From Tretioscincus oriximinensis (lineage: Eukaryota > Chordata > Lepidosauria > Squamata > Gymnophthalmidae), in contig JAJVDF010000234.1 of NCBI GenBank assembly GCA_022410635.1, positions 721,191-785,190 on the forward strand: 64,000 nt of DNA, in the 5' to 3' direction. The stretch's first letter is position 1; each line of letters opens with the position of its first letter. Shown here piece after piece: positions 22,401-34,400 of this stretch. The translations under genes and the position numbers were made by a program. Below the pieces are notes generated by a model. It was given only the letters and a program-made list of their open reading frames with translations. It ran no database searches and was not told where the DNA came from.

Positions 22401-25400
22401 AAAATATAGTCCCCTCTGGGTTTTAAGGCAAAATTCCGGCTTTTTACATTCCCCGATGCTGCATCGGGGAATGTAAAAAGGCGGGATTTTAATGGAAAAG
22501 CAGCCATCAGATCTGACGACTGCAGCGCGCGCAATGCTTTCCGGGGTCCTGGAAGGACCCTCGGAGCGCGCCGNCGCTGCTCCTTGGCTGGAGACGGGGT
22601 TTCGCTCTACTCTCGCCGNCAACTCGCCTCTAGCAGAGGAGAAACGCCTGGGTTTGTGACAGGAGGGCAGCTCTGCTCTCCTGTCACAAACTCAAGCGTT
22701 TTTTGCCCGCTGCTGCAGGCGAGTTGGCGGCCCGCTTGCTAGAGCAGGGTGAAATCCCGCCTCCAGCAAAGGAGCAGGTACGCGCACACACGGACGCTTG
22801 TGGCAAGACAGGCAGAAGAGGTTTTGCCTGTCTCGCTACAAGCGTCCGTATGTGCACGCGCACTCCCACCCCACCTCCGTCCAGGTTTTGGGTTGCCAGA
22901 ATATGGCAACCCTACTCTTTGGATAATAAGAATTATACATCAGGGGGTTGGGGGGATCAGGAGTTTAGAAATGCTTGCTGGGACATGGCCAAAAAAAGGC
23001 TGGGAACCANTGATGTAGAGTATGTTACTATCTGGCAAGAATAAAACAAGNAAGAGGTAAGCAAAGGGAACTTTTGATAAAAGAAAAAAATCCCAAGATT
23101 ATTCAAGGAAAACACGCAATATTCCAACACAACACCAGAGGGCAGAAGTTCTGATTTCTCTTACAACTTAACAGTATCACTCAACTGGCACAAGCAGTGA
23201 CTTTGTCTTCTAAATTATTTCTAATTTTCACCCTAAAGCAAAATAGAGAAAGCCTCAACACACACTTCAGGTAAATTGCTATCCCGGACCTAGAATAAAA
23301 CTGGATTTCCCCTACAGACTGGCCTGTATTTGGAAGTAGGAAGCATTATGTTCGTTACAGCTTACTATCACCAATTCCTAATCTTCCTAACTAAATGCTT
23401 ATCAACAGCTCTTTATTTGTGTAAGGTAACACAACACCTTTTGTATGTTCACATTAAAGAAAGCACTTTGCATGCTTCCAAAAGTTCCAAGTTACTTGGA
23501 CAAATTTCCCTGCAGACCATAGATAAAGCAAGAGAAAACAACCTCATTGCTGCAAACTGGCAGTTTTCAAAGGTGAAATTTAAGGTAGCCTCTTTTTCTT
23601 GTAAAAGTCCCTGGAAAAAAAGTTGCAGGACCCCTTCCCCTTCAAAAAGAAAGAAAGCTTGATGCAGGCGTTCATGAATGAGACAAGAAGCTGAGCTGCT
23701 GCAAANAAAGTAATAGGGACACTTACACAGCTGCTCTCTCAAGGGCGGTCCTTGGGGACCTATGTTCTTAGACCATCTACACAGAATAGCAGGTTGGGAA
23801 GAAGGGAACCACACACTATCCACCAGATGAGAACGCTACTCAGGGTAGAGACCAGCATAGCTAGGAGACATCTAAAAAGTAGTGGAGGTGGGGAGGAAGA
23901 GGTGAATGTAAAATCACAGGGACAAACATCAAGATTTTTAGAAATGAATGGTATTAACAGATCAGCTAGTTGTAGTGTTCAAAAAAGAAAGTATATACAC
24001 ATTGGTTAAGAATAAAAAAAACCCTTGCTTTCTGAGTCAAGGCCTCTACAGTTCATATATTAAAGAGTCTCCAGGAAAAAAGAATGACTTTATAGATCAG
24101 TTTTCACCTAACAAAACTGCCATAGCAGAAATTTTAGATATGCTCATATTTATCATTTCAGACCACAAATGTTCACCATAAAAAACCTCTCAATATTTTG
24201 TTAGCAAACCCACAGACACATTTACCTGTGCATTACTGATGTCATGGCTCCTGGCTTCATACACATATACAAACTTTCAATAATATGTTTTAAAAGCAAG
24301 GTAAGAGTGTCAGTCTATTCACATAGGGTTTTTCTCTAATACTAATGCACCTGCAAAGTCTTTACACAAACTGCAAACAAACATTTCTTCAAATGCAGAA
24401 TCCTAAAAAGCAAGAGTCTTCCTAATAAGACATGCAAAATAAAGCAACATTGACCATTTCCACACTCAAGTCTTTACAGTGGGCCAAACGACTGCCTTGT
24501 ACATTTAAGTTGACATTGAACTAGTATTATTCCAGCCCAGAAATATCCCAAAATTATTTGTAGACACACTGGATAGGGCATAAACCCTTTCAAATTGTTT
24601 TTGGTGCCCAGACACGATCCATAAGTGTTAGGATTTGTGCCAATTGCTGACATAGATGAATGGTGCCATGGGCAAGGAATTAAATGTGCGGGCAGGGACA
24701 GCTTGCATTGCTGCTGGTATTGATCTGGAACAGGTCCTTTCAATGTGGATAGAACATGCTGTGTTTGCTTAGAAATAGGTTGAAGTGGAATTGGAAAACT
24801 GCCCCATTCAAGGTGAGTGCAGGAATTACCTTGCACTAGGATAATTTCAGGTATTGGTCAATATAACCTTTCAGCCAGCAAGTCTAGTAAATAGTGAGGA
24901 CTGACAATCTTGGGCCTGTTCCAGAAAGTATGGCAGTCTAAGAAGCCTGCCATCTACATGCCATTTCAAACTAGTACAGGTCTAGTTTGCTGGTGTGTGA
25001 ACAGCAGAATGCTTAGACCATTTTCTATACAAATGACCTTACAATGACCAGGGATACGTTGGGAACATCCTTCCAAACAGTTCTAAGAAAGAAGGCAAAA
25101 ACACTTCACTGTTTATGGAAACAATATAAAATTTACTTACGTTAATGGAACTGAGTTTGCTTTTGCTTGCCTTTTACTTTTCAGTGCACGAAGCTTATCC
25201 CCTTGTGTAACAATGTTTGTTTCTTCTTCATCACTATACTGTAAATAAATGGTATGCTGTTGAAATCGTTTATATCACCCTTCACAGCATACAATATAAA
25301 GTGAACAGATTATTCTTTAAGGCACAATACTAACACTTTTCACCTTGTTGACTACTTGTTCCTCTGTTAACTTTTATGCCCAAATAACAGGTTAAGTGTG

Positions 25401-28400
25401 ATTTTGGAAGTAAAGAATAGCAACAGAAAAGAACTTTTAGGAATCTGGAGGAAAGTAGATTTTAATTGAAGCTGTTCTTAATGAATGTCAAAGCTTTTTG
25501 CAAGTCCATTCTTCATTAGTTATGGAAATGTATTTCAGCGTTCAACTATTATGCCCATACCTCACTTGTATAAGGTCTTCAATATTTTACTCATTTATTG
25601 TTCATTTTCCCATTCTCAGAAATTAGACAGGGTATAAAACAGCATACAAGAAGTCTCCAAACACTTTGCTTTATTATACACATTTTTGAAAGAAAGGCCC
25701 TAAGATTCACAACAGCAGAATTTTCGGGTGATTACCGGTTCAGCATCTTTTCTGTCGGCAATCTGACTTTTGGAATCATTAATTGAAATGTCATCTACTC
25801 CTGAAAGTATGTTTGTAACAGCAATTTTTTGAGATCTTCTCAACTTGGAGCGGAAAATGTCACCTTCCAGCCAAAGTTCTGACTGTTTCCTATTAAGGAG
25901 CAAAATACATGTTAGATGTATGATAATTTTCATTTATCTTGTACTGAAGCAACTTTACTAGATTGAAGTCAGAGAAAATTTCTTCCTTTCCAATAGCGGA
26001 AGTCTGTGATAGATCCTTAGAAGTACTTTTTTAAAAACTATTTTTGTATAGAGTTGCCACATCAGGCAATTCAAAATGTAAGAGATTCCTGCCTTTCCTC
26101 CCTTGGCATACGTTAGGTGCTGCGATGAAAGAGAAAGGACCCAGACGGGCACAAATTGTACAAATTGGATTGCTACCTGAGAATTTGGAACTAATTCCTG
26201 AATCTCTGGAGGACCAAAAATACTATCTGGCCATTCCTAGGAGTAGTAGCCCTACCAAGGTACTGTATTACTACTAATATACTATATTACAATATCCAGC
26301 AAAGGAGCTAGCAGCACTTTGAGCTGCTAGCTCCTTTGCTGGACTTTCTGCTAGACTAACACGGCTATTTCTCTGAAATATATTACAATATATTTGTTTT
26401 TTATTATAAATGATTACAAATTTGTTAAGCAGAAAGACTTGCTAAATTCCATAAACAATGGAATGAAATTGGTGCTGAAATTAGATATTGCAGTTTAAAT
26501 ATTTACTTACTCTAACAAGAAGTGTTGTTGCAACCCAATCACGGAGCCAGGTCTGCATATTCGTATCCATGCAATAGCTTCAGCAGCAGTCATCCTATAA
26601 TGCTTCATAATATAGCAAGCTATAAGTGTGCCAGTTCTGCCAAGTCCAGCTGTATAAAATCAAAAGAAATTCCCAAGGCTATTATAAACAGATCTTCTTG
26701 TAAGTATTAAAGCAGTGTTACTTTAGTTTGTTTTCTCCGTTCTCACATAAATGTGGACATTCTACACAACTAGCCACATTTGTGTGGTAGTAATTACAGA
26801 TCAAGGGATCAATGTTGAGAACTCGTTTCACTTCGGGGAATGCTGCATCGGGGAATGTAAAAATGCAAGATTTTAAAGGCAAGTCGTCAGAGGTGACGGC
26901 TGCAGCCCGAGCAACGCTTTCTGGGGTCCTGGAAGGAACCTCGGAGCATGCCGTACCTGCTCCAATGCTGGAGGCTTGGATTCGCGCGCCTGCTTACGAA
27001 GTGCGCCAACTCGCCTCCAGCAAAGGAAAAACGCCTGGGTTTGTGACAGGAGGACAGCTCTGTTTTCCTGTCATAAACCCAGGCGTTTTTCCTCCGCTAG
27101 AGGTGAGTTGGCGCGCTAGCAGGCGCGCAAAACCCCGCCTCCAGCATTGGAGCACCTACGGACACACGGACGCTTGTGAGACAGGCAGAAGAGAGGTTCT
27201 GCCTGTCTCACTACAAGCATCTGTATGTGTGCTTGCGCATGCACGCACACCCCCCCACCCCACCCCATCCCGGTTTTGGGCTGCCATACTGTTTTGACCA
27301 ACTGGGGCCTGTAGAAGGCCATACGTTTCAGAAATGTAAGGGTATAGACACTTAAAATAAGCCTTTGCTTTTCCCCTCCACCCACTGGGAGGACAAAACC
27401 CAGAGGGATCTAAGAACCACAGGTCTTGTATCCATTCACCTTAGACTTTGGCAGAGGTTTAAAACTCCTGCTTCCCATTTTGAGGCCTTGTTAACAATTA
27501 AACGTGTACATTTTATGTATGTTTATTGATGTAGCCTGCTCTAAAACCTCAGGATATAGGGTGAGATAGAAATACCAACAAATAAATTTAAAAATCATAG
27601 CTGTTGTTTAAATAATGACAGACTTTCACTGGGAGAAACTGATGAAAAAAGGCAAGAGCTAAACATTAAATTAATAGCAAGGGAGCTAGTAGCATTTTGA
27701 GACTAACTAGAGAAAAATGGGTAGCATAAGCTTTCTACTTCTTCAGATGAGTTGTCCACAAAAGCTTATGCCACCCACTTTTCTCTAATTAGTCTCAAAG
27801 TGCTACTATCGCCTTTGCTGGACTTTCTACTAGACTAACATGGCTATTTCTATAAATTAAATTAATAGTTGTGAAAGAGGTCAGTAGTCAACTTCCTATA
27901 GTATTTACCTTTTCACGACTGCATATTAGTATTTTATATATAATGCTTTATTGCACAGGAGTTTTATATTCCAAAATGCCATAAAATTATATATAAAAAC
28001 AAGAATGTTGAAAACTGACTGAAAAAGGTGCACAAAAATTGCTTCTGTATACCCTTCACTCAGCAGTATGAAAACTCTTTAAGTGCTAGATTGCTCTGGT
28101 TAATAAGGGGTGGGTGGGTTGTGGTTCCAGATGTTGGGGAAACCCCTGCAGATTCTATACTAATTTTAAAAAATTACACATTCCGTCTTGGGTTCCCCTT
28201 CAAGAATAGTCAGGACTTTGCAGAAGGCTGCTTGCCAATGCAGAATAAATCTTCTGTCTCTTCACGTTTCTTACTTCATTCACTTAAAAGGGTAACCAGA
28301 TAATGCCTGAAGAAAGCTTGATTTTAAAGAGTGTGCCACACAAATACTTAATTATAAACAAAAACTAACTGTACTATAATTCAGCTCCTCTCTATGCCAG

Positions 28401-31400
28401 TATGGTATTGTAAGGTATAAATAATTCTAGCTGCTTATACTATCTGTTCTGCATCATTCTTCCCTCTTTTTTGGCTTTCCATTTCCTTTCACAACTTGGG
28501 TCTGTTTCTATAGGTAATATGTGATGACGGAACATATTTATACAAACATTCTCAGTATAATTTTACAGAATACAGGCTAAGACTATTTAATGAATCGCTG
28601 TTCTTGTTATTTAAATTATACCTGTATAATGTTTGATTAACAAGCTTCCCTGTGGTCAAGGAATCAAGAAGTCTTAAGAGTTGTAAGTGGCTGGAGTATA
28701 CCAGTGGAAGAAAAATAATAATGTTTTCAAAAGTTAGTATAATTCTGCTAAACTTCTACCCTGAAACTGCAACGATTTATGTGGTAAAACCTTTTTCAGA
28801 ACATTAGAGAACAATGATTTCTTCAGAGTTTCTGTACCTTTGCAATGAACTGCTATAGCCCCTTCAGCATTTTCGCAAACATTTAGGAATGTTTTAACAA
28901 TAGTATCGTTGGGTGCACTTCCATCAGCAAAGAAGAGATCATAATGCTCAAAGCCTGCATCTCTAAATCTTTTTGCATCATAAACTCTTTTGTTCAGGCG
29001 GACTACTGTGGTAACATTATGTCTCCTGAAGTATGGGAAGTAGGCTTCAGGGGCATGATGTGGATAACCTAAGAGGAAGGAGAGACAGACAGGAAAAATG
29101 CAGTATGTTATTATTNATTTATTTATAATTTATTTGTACTTATATCCCACCCTATACCCAAAGGTCTCAGGGCGGCCAACCATAAGGTGGCACACATAGC
29201 TTTTGTTGCTTTCTCCACAACAGACACCCTGTGGCGTAGGTGGGGCTGAGAGAGTTCAAAGAACTGTGACTGGCCCAAGGTCACCCAGCTGGCTTTCATG
29301 GAGGAATGGGGTAAGGGGATAGAGGGGAGCTCTTGTTTTCAAATAGGGTTTTCTAATTGATAACTCAAGTAGTAACGAGCAGTAGACAGCAACTATTTCT
29401 GTATCATATAACTTATCCATCAACATACCATTTTCAACTTTACTTCTTGAATGAGGTCCACTGAAAGCAATAAACTTTTTTGGTAGTATCCAATTAAAGT
29501 CTCCATTTTCTGCCCTCTGATGAAAAGAAAATAACAAAAAACAAAGTAATTGCTCGCTTCATTCCAACAATACCCTGACATTATCTGCTTCAGTGAACAA
29601 TGTGAAGATGACAAGGAATGCTTATGTAACGTTTTGAAGAATAATAAATGTGTAATTCCAATTTCGTTTGAGATTATAGACCACATGCTCTCACACTGTC
29701 ATGCGACAGCCTTAAGTGTATTAAAACATCTTTTGGTTATTTACCTTACTTTCCTTGACTCCACATATTTATAGACTATCTTGAAAACAGAAAAAAAATC
29801 AAAGAAGCTATAAGTAATGCATGCCAATGTTATGCAGACAGTCTCAGCAGTAAATATAAATAGTAAATACTAAAAGAAAAGATATTTACCTCATAGTGCT
29901 CATATTCATCTACATCAAATGTACTGAAATCAAGGAAGCCATACTGCAAAGCCTAAAATACACAAATAAAAGCAGAAATCTTGTGGGGGGTCATTATGCG
30001 CACAATGGGTGATTTATATCAGCCTTCTGAATATTCCATTCTCAACCCCATACTTTAATTGTGTATATGCTTAGTGTACAAGTTATGAGGCAGGTGATGC
30101 ATCTGAAATATCGCTGTAGTTTACTGTGCTTATTAACTTATCAGACTAACATCAATTGTGCTTTTTTGTTTTGTTTGCATACAAAAAGCCAAGATATCCC
30201 AGATGTGTAGCTAGTGAAGATCTAGAAACCCTGCTTTTCTGTATCTGATGGATTCAGGGCTATGTATAGCCTCATGATAATCTAATTTGCTCCACCTGAT
30301 TGTATTTGCAGATCATAGAACATGACACCTAATGATAACACATAACCCAATAGTAGTAAAAATCTGGTTTTACAGTCAAACAAAGCCCTAGAATCGCGAT
30401 CTGGCCTGGCAAGAACTGCAGAAAAAGAATAGAAATAGTGGTGGGAGTGGGGCTGAGGGGAGGGGTCCAAATGGATGCAAGTTTCTTTGGCTGCTTTTTC
30501 ACTTCCCAATTCTACTGTTTTGAAATGCAATCTTGTAAAAATAAAGATTTGGTAAGGTATATCTCAAACCAAGTACAAAATTTGTACTAACCTTATTTAT
30601 CGCTTGAAAGCAGTCAAGCAGCGTTAGATGAAAACTACACGTACCAAATGCAGCATCCCTGTAACAAATATGTAGTTGAACTTTGGGTAACTAAAATAAT
30701 TACAATTTCCTAAGGAAAATATTTTAAACTTGTTGTCCTAACACATGTTGCTTTAAAATAACATAAATAACTGATATTACATACCTAAAAGAAATATATG
30801 ACATGTCTGCAGACAATAGATGTCTATATATGGTTTCGGGAGACTCTCTTAGATATATTATCTATTCCAGAAAAAGAAAGGGTGGGGAAAAAGAGAATGC
30901 CATTTTTAAGAAGTTTATTGCAAAATAAAATGTGTCACTCTATAAGCAAATCATACAGCTGAAAAGCATGCATTATAATGACATGGCTAATAGGATAGTA
31001 TGAAGCCAAAAATACACACATACAAAACAAAATTAGAGAATCAAGAACATTACAAATGCTTGTGAATGATACTGCACTACAATTAGACCTCAAAATTAAA
31101 TAACTATTCATTCATAAGCTAATTGGATTCCCAAAATACTTAAAATCATCAAACTTGCAAATTTGTATAGCAAGTGAATTATACAGTATGTAAATTTTCT
31201 TACATATAAGCAACCTAGTATAATCAGCAATAGATTTAGATTAGGTATCAGAAAAAACCTTCTAACTGTAAGGGTGATAAACCAGTGGAACAGGTTGCCA
31301 CAGGAGCTGATGAGTTATCCTTCACTGGAAGTCTTCAAACAGAGGTTGGACAGTCATCTGTCTGGGATGGTTTAATGAATCCTGCATTAAGCAGGGGGTT

Positions 31401-34400
31401 GGACCTGATGACCCTGGAGGTCCCTTCCAACTCTATGATTCTACGATTCTATGAAATTATTAGTACAAATAGTTGAACACCTTTTTCATATAGTTTAAAG
31501 ACCTGTCTACACTTACCTTTTGTCTTCATGACATTCCTTTTCTGAGCCTCCTTTGCCAGCTCACTGGTGCAGACCAGTGTGTCCCTGTTCCTCCTAACTG
31601 CCACTGGTATGCTCTGTCTGCACAAGGTAGGGCACAGATCAAGAGGCCCAAAATAGCCTCCTTGATATGTTTTTGGTCTGGAATAGGTAGCATATTAATG
31701 AAGTCTACTGGCATAGCAGGTCCACGGGAGACCCATTTCATCAGGGCATTTTATTCTGCTTCCACAATGGGTTTCCTGGAGTTTCAATGTTAGGAACTTT
31801 CATTTTTTGCTTTTGGGGTGGCAGAAGTGCACAGAACTATCTGAACCTGCCAGATTTGTAGTTCTGATCATGGAATACAAAAGCAAAAAGACCCTTAGAC
31901 CATTGGAGATGGCCCAGACCATGGAAGAGAAGCAGGAGGGTCCTTTACATGGTGAAATTACTTCTGAGGTGGAAACAAGCATCTAAAGATTCTTTAGTAG
32001 GGAGAAGAGGGCTCAAAGGTTTTTTGTGTGTACAGTGGAGATACCACACTGAATTATAATGCCTCTAGATAAATTTTAATCACTGAATTTTAATACAATA
32101 TCTTTAACATATTTTATCCATCTATATTCCTGCTGTAGAAGCTTTGGGTGAAGCACAAATTATAAATACTGAGTGACACAGCCACCATGTGCTCTAAAAA
32201 TGCAACAGAAAAAATACACTGTATTTAGAGTACTGCTAGTCGTCACAGCCAGGTCTATCTGTGCTTTTGAGAAAAGTTACTTTCTTTGCAACTGGTTGTA
32301 AACGAACAACCACTGGCAGTGAACAAATGACTTTATTAAAAATATATACTGTTCAAAACAATTAAGGGAACACTTTAACATAACAGTGTAACACCAGTGG
32401 TCGCTGGCCACTGGGTTCATGGGGTTTGGCAAATACTTAAGAGATTAAAATAAATTATAAAATCTCCTTTCATAGAGGAACTGCCAACAAACCAGAAAGC
32501 TCCAGGCAGTTTTTTTATTGACAAAAGGGGTCGCCAATCCCTGAACCAATGGGCTGCCTAGGAGAGGCTACAGTCTCTCTCACAATCTCCATAGAGGTGC
32601 CATTTTGTATTGACATTCAGCTTGCAGACTGAGAGAGAGACTGGTAAGTGCTTGAATGTGCCTCCTCCCAGCCTCTTTCCTAACTTTGCTGAGGCTGGAG
32701 GAACCTGCCCCAAACTGCACCAGTCACTGCTGTGTAACACTAAGTGTTCCCTTAATTGTTTTGAGCAATATACATGTTAAAGGTTGAAAAGAGTCTTGTC
32801 TTTCATTAGTATAATAAGGACAAAGACAGTATTACTATCAAGCACTATTTTTTTAAAAACAAAAGCACATGACATACCCAATTTAAAGATTATTTCTGTC
32901 AAATTCCATTTGCTTTGTTTAAATACTACTTTAAATATTAGGTGACATGCTCTTGCATATATTTTTGCAATCTGTCTCCCCAAACAACTGTATCTTCCTA
33001 GCAGGCAAAACAAAGGCTAAAATTACAGGCGAAGCATAATTCAGCAGCTGCAAGTCTTGATTATCCAATTAGCATCGCCAGGACAATATAGCTGTATACA
33101 GGGTAATTATCCATTGCATGGATGGAAGCAACAGCCTGTGTTCCAAGAACATTCAACTCTTGTTTTGTTGAACAGATGCTACATAAAGCAGTGCAGTTAG
33201 GTAATTTAAAGCTTGAGCTTAAATGGAGATCTTCCCTTTCAGACGATTCTTTCAAATGGGACTCTAACCTTCTGTTCAAAAGACCCAGCCCAGTAGCATC
33301 ACCAGTTATGACATGTTATATTCTTAATGTTGAACAGAAGTACTGCTGATGGCATGTAATGACAGGATACTGTATGTAATAGCAACAATCAACTGAGATA
33401 TCAAGTACTGTACAGAGATCAACCTACTTTACTTGTAACTCCAAATGTTAAAATATTAGTACTCCATACACAGAAAGAAAACACCTTTAAACTCTTTCCT
33501 TTTGAGCATTATCAGAAGCCTTTGTTTTTAATATACATTTTAGTCACTCTGCATGTGTTTAAGAGGTTGCTTCTAAACCAAATCTTTAGAATGCACTTTT
33601 GCTAAGAAATCTGTTTTTCTTCTAAATTCAGGACAAAGCATCCAAGTCTTCCTGTAGTTACCAGACTAGAAGAAAAGTGTCTCGTTTCCCCTGGAGACAT
33701 AAGCAAATTAGCTAGAAAATCTTTCTATATTTTACAGCTGGGATGATACATAAAACCTGACAATGCAGTTTTCTGGTCCAGTCTTGTCTTTTACCATTTG
33801 CACACTAGAGCAGACAAACAGAGAGCCCTTCTCCTCCAAAGTGTTCCATTCACAGAAAACAATGTAAACTAAGCTAAAGTGTGCAAAGACGGATTGATCA
33901 CTTACCATGAAGTGTCTTTTTTGGAAGTCATGAACAAAGTAATGGTATTGCATGAGGGATATTACCCAAGCCTCCATTCAGAAAAAGATGAATTGGTCAC
34001 TTACCACGAAGAAGTATTTTCGGAAGTCATGAATGAAGCAATGCAGGCTTGGGTAATATCCCACGTGCAATAGCAAGGTTGCATTGCTCAGGAATTACTT
34101 CAGAAAAAACAGTGCCCTGCTCTAGTCTACTTATAGGCCTCCTTTGCAGGGAGTACTGATATACTAGGGAGTGATATACTGGACCACGAAAGAATGTGGA
34201 CGGCATACCACGTATAACAAGAGGGATGAATTTCAAAGATGCAGCATGGTTCCACAAGAGCTCTGAAGGTCTTCTGCACTTGCTTTAAAGCCCATTTAAG
34301 CTTCAAAGCTGCTGTGGAAGCTGGTTTATGTTACATTAGGAGAAATCCACTTTAGCTTGGGATGCTTATCCATTTTATACCGGAACACCAAAATTATTGG

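Larger units (their letters stand above)
16466..25140 (-). other. CDC14B: CDC14B last intron
   Basis: 8.7 kb. Contains the assembly gap 17709-17723, a CR1-like tail (19856-20060), a candidate cassette exon (21650-21772), the nested hAT elements (22206-23012) and an unexplained open frame (24474-24836). Otherwise AT-rich with no exon seen. Confidence 0.7.
26650..28837 (-). other. CDC14B: CDC14B intron between exons 9 and 10
   Basis: Holds the truncated hAT copy (26834-27290), an L2-like tail (27530-27595) and the foldback (27676-27855). The part from 27.9 to 28.8 kb shows nothing recognisable. Confidence 0.7.

Noticed and set aside
26812..27297. 161-codon plus-strand open frame
   Set aside because: It covers the truncated hAT copy and has no recognisable domain; the other copy at 22.4-22.9 kb does not keep the frame.
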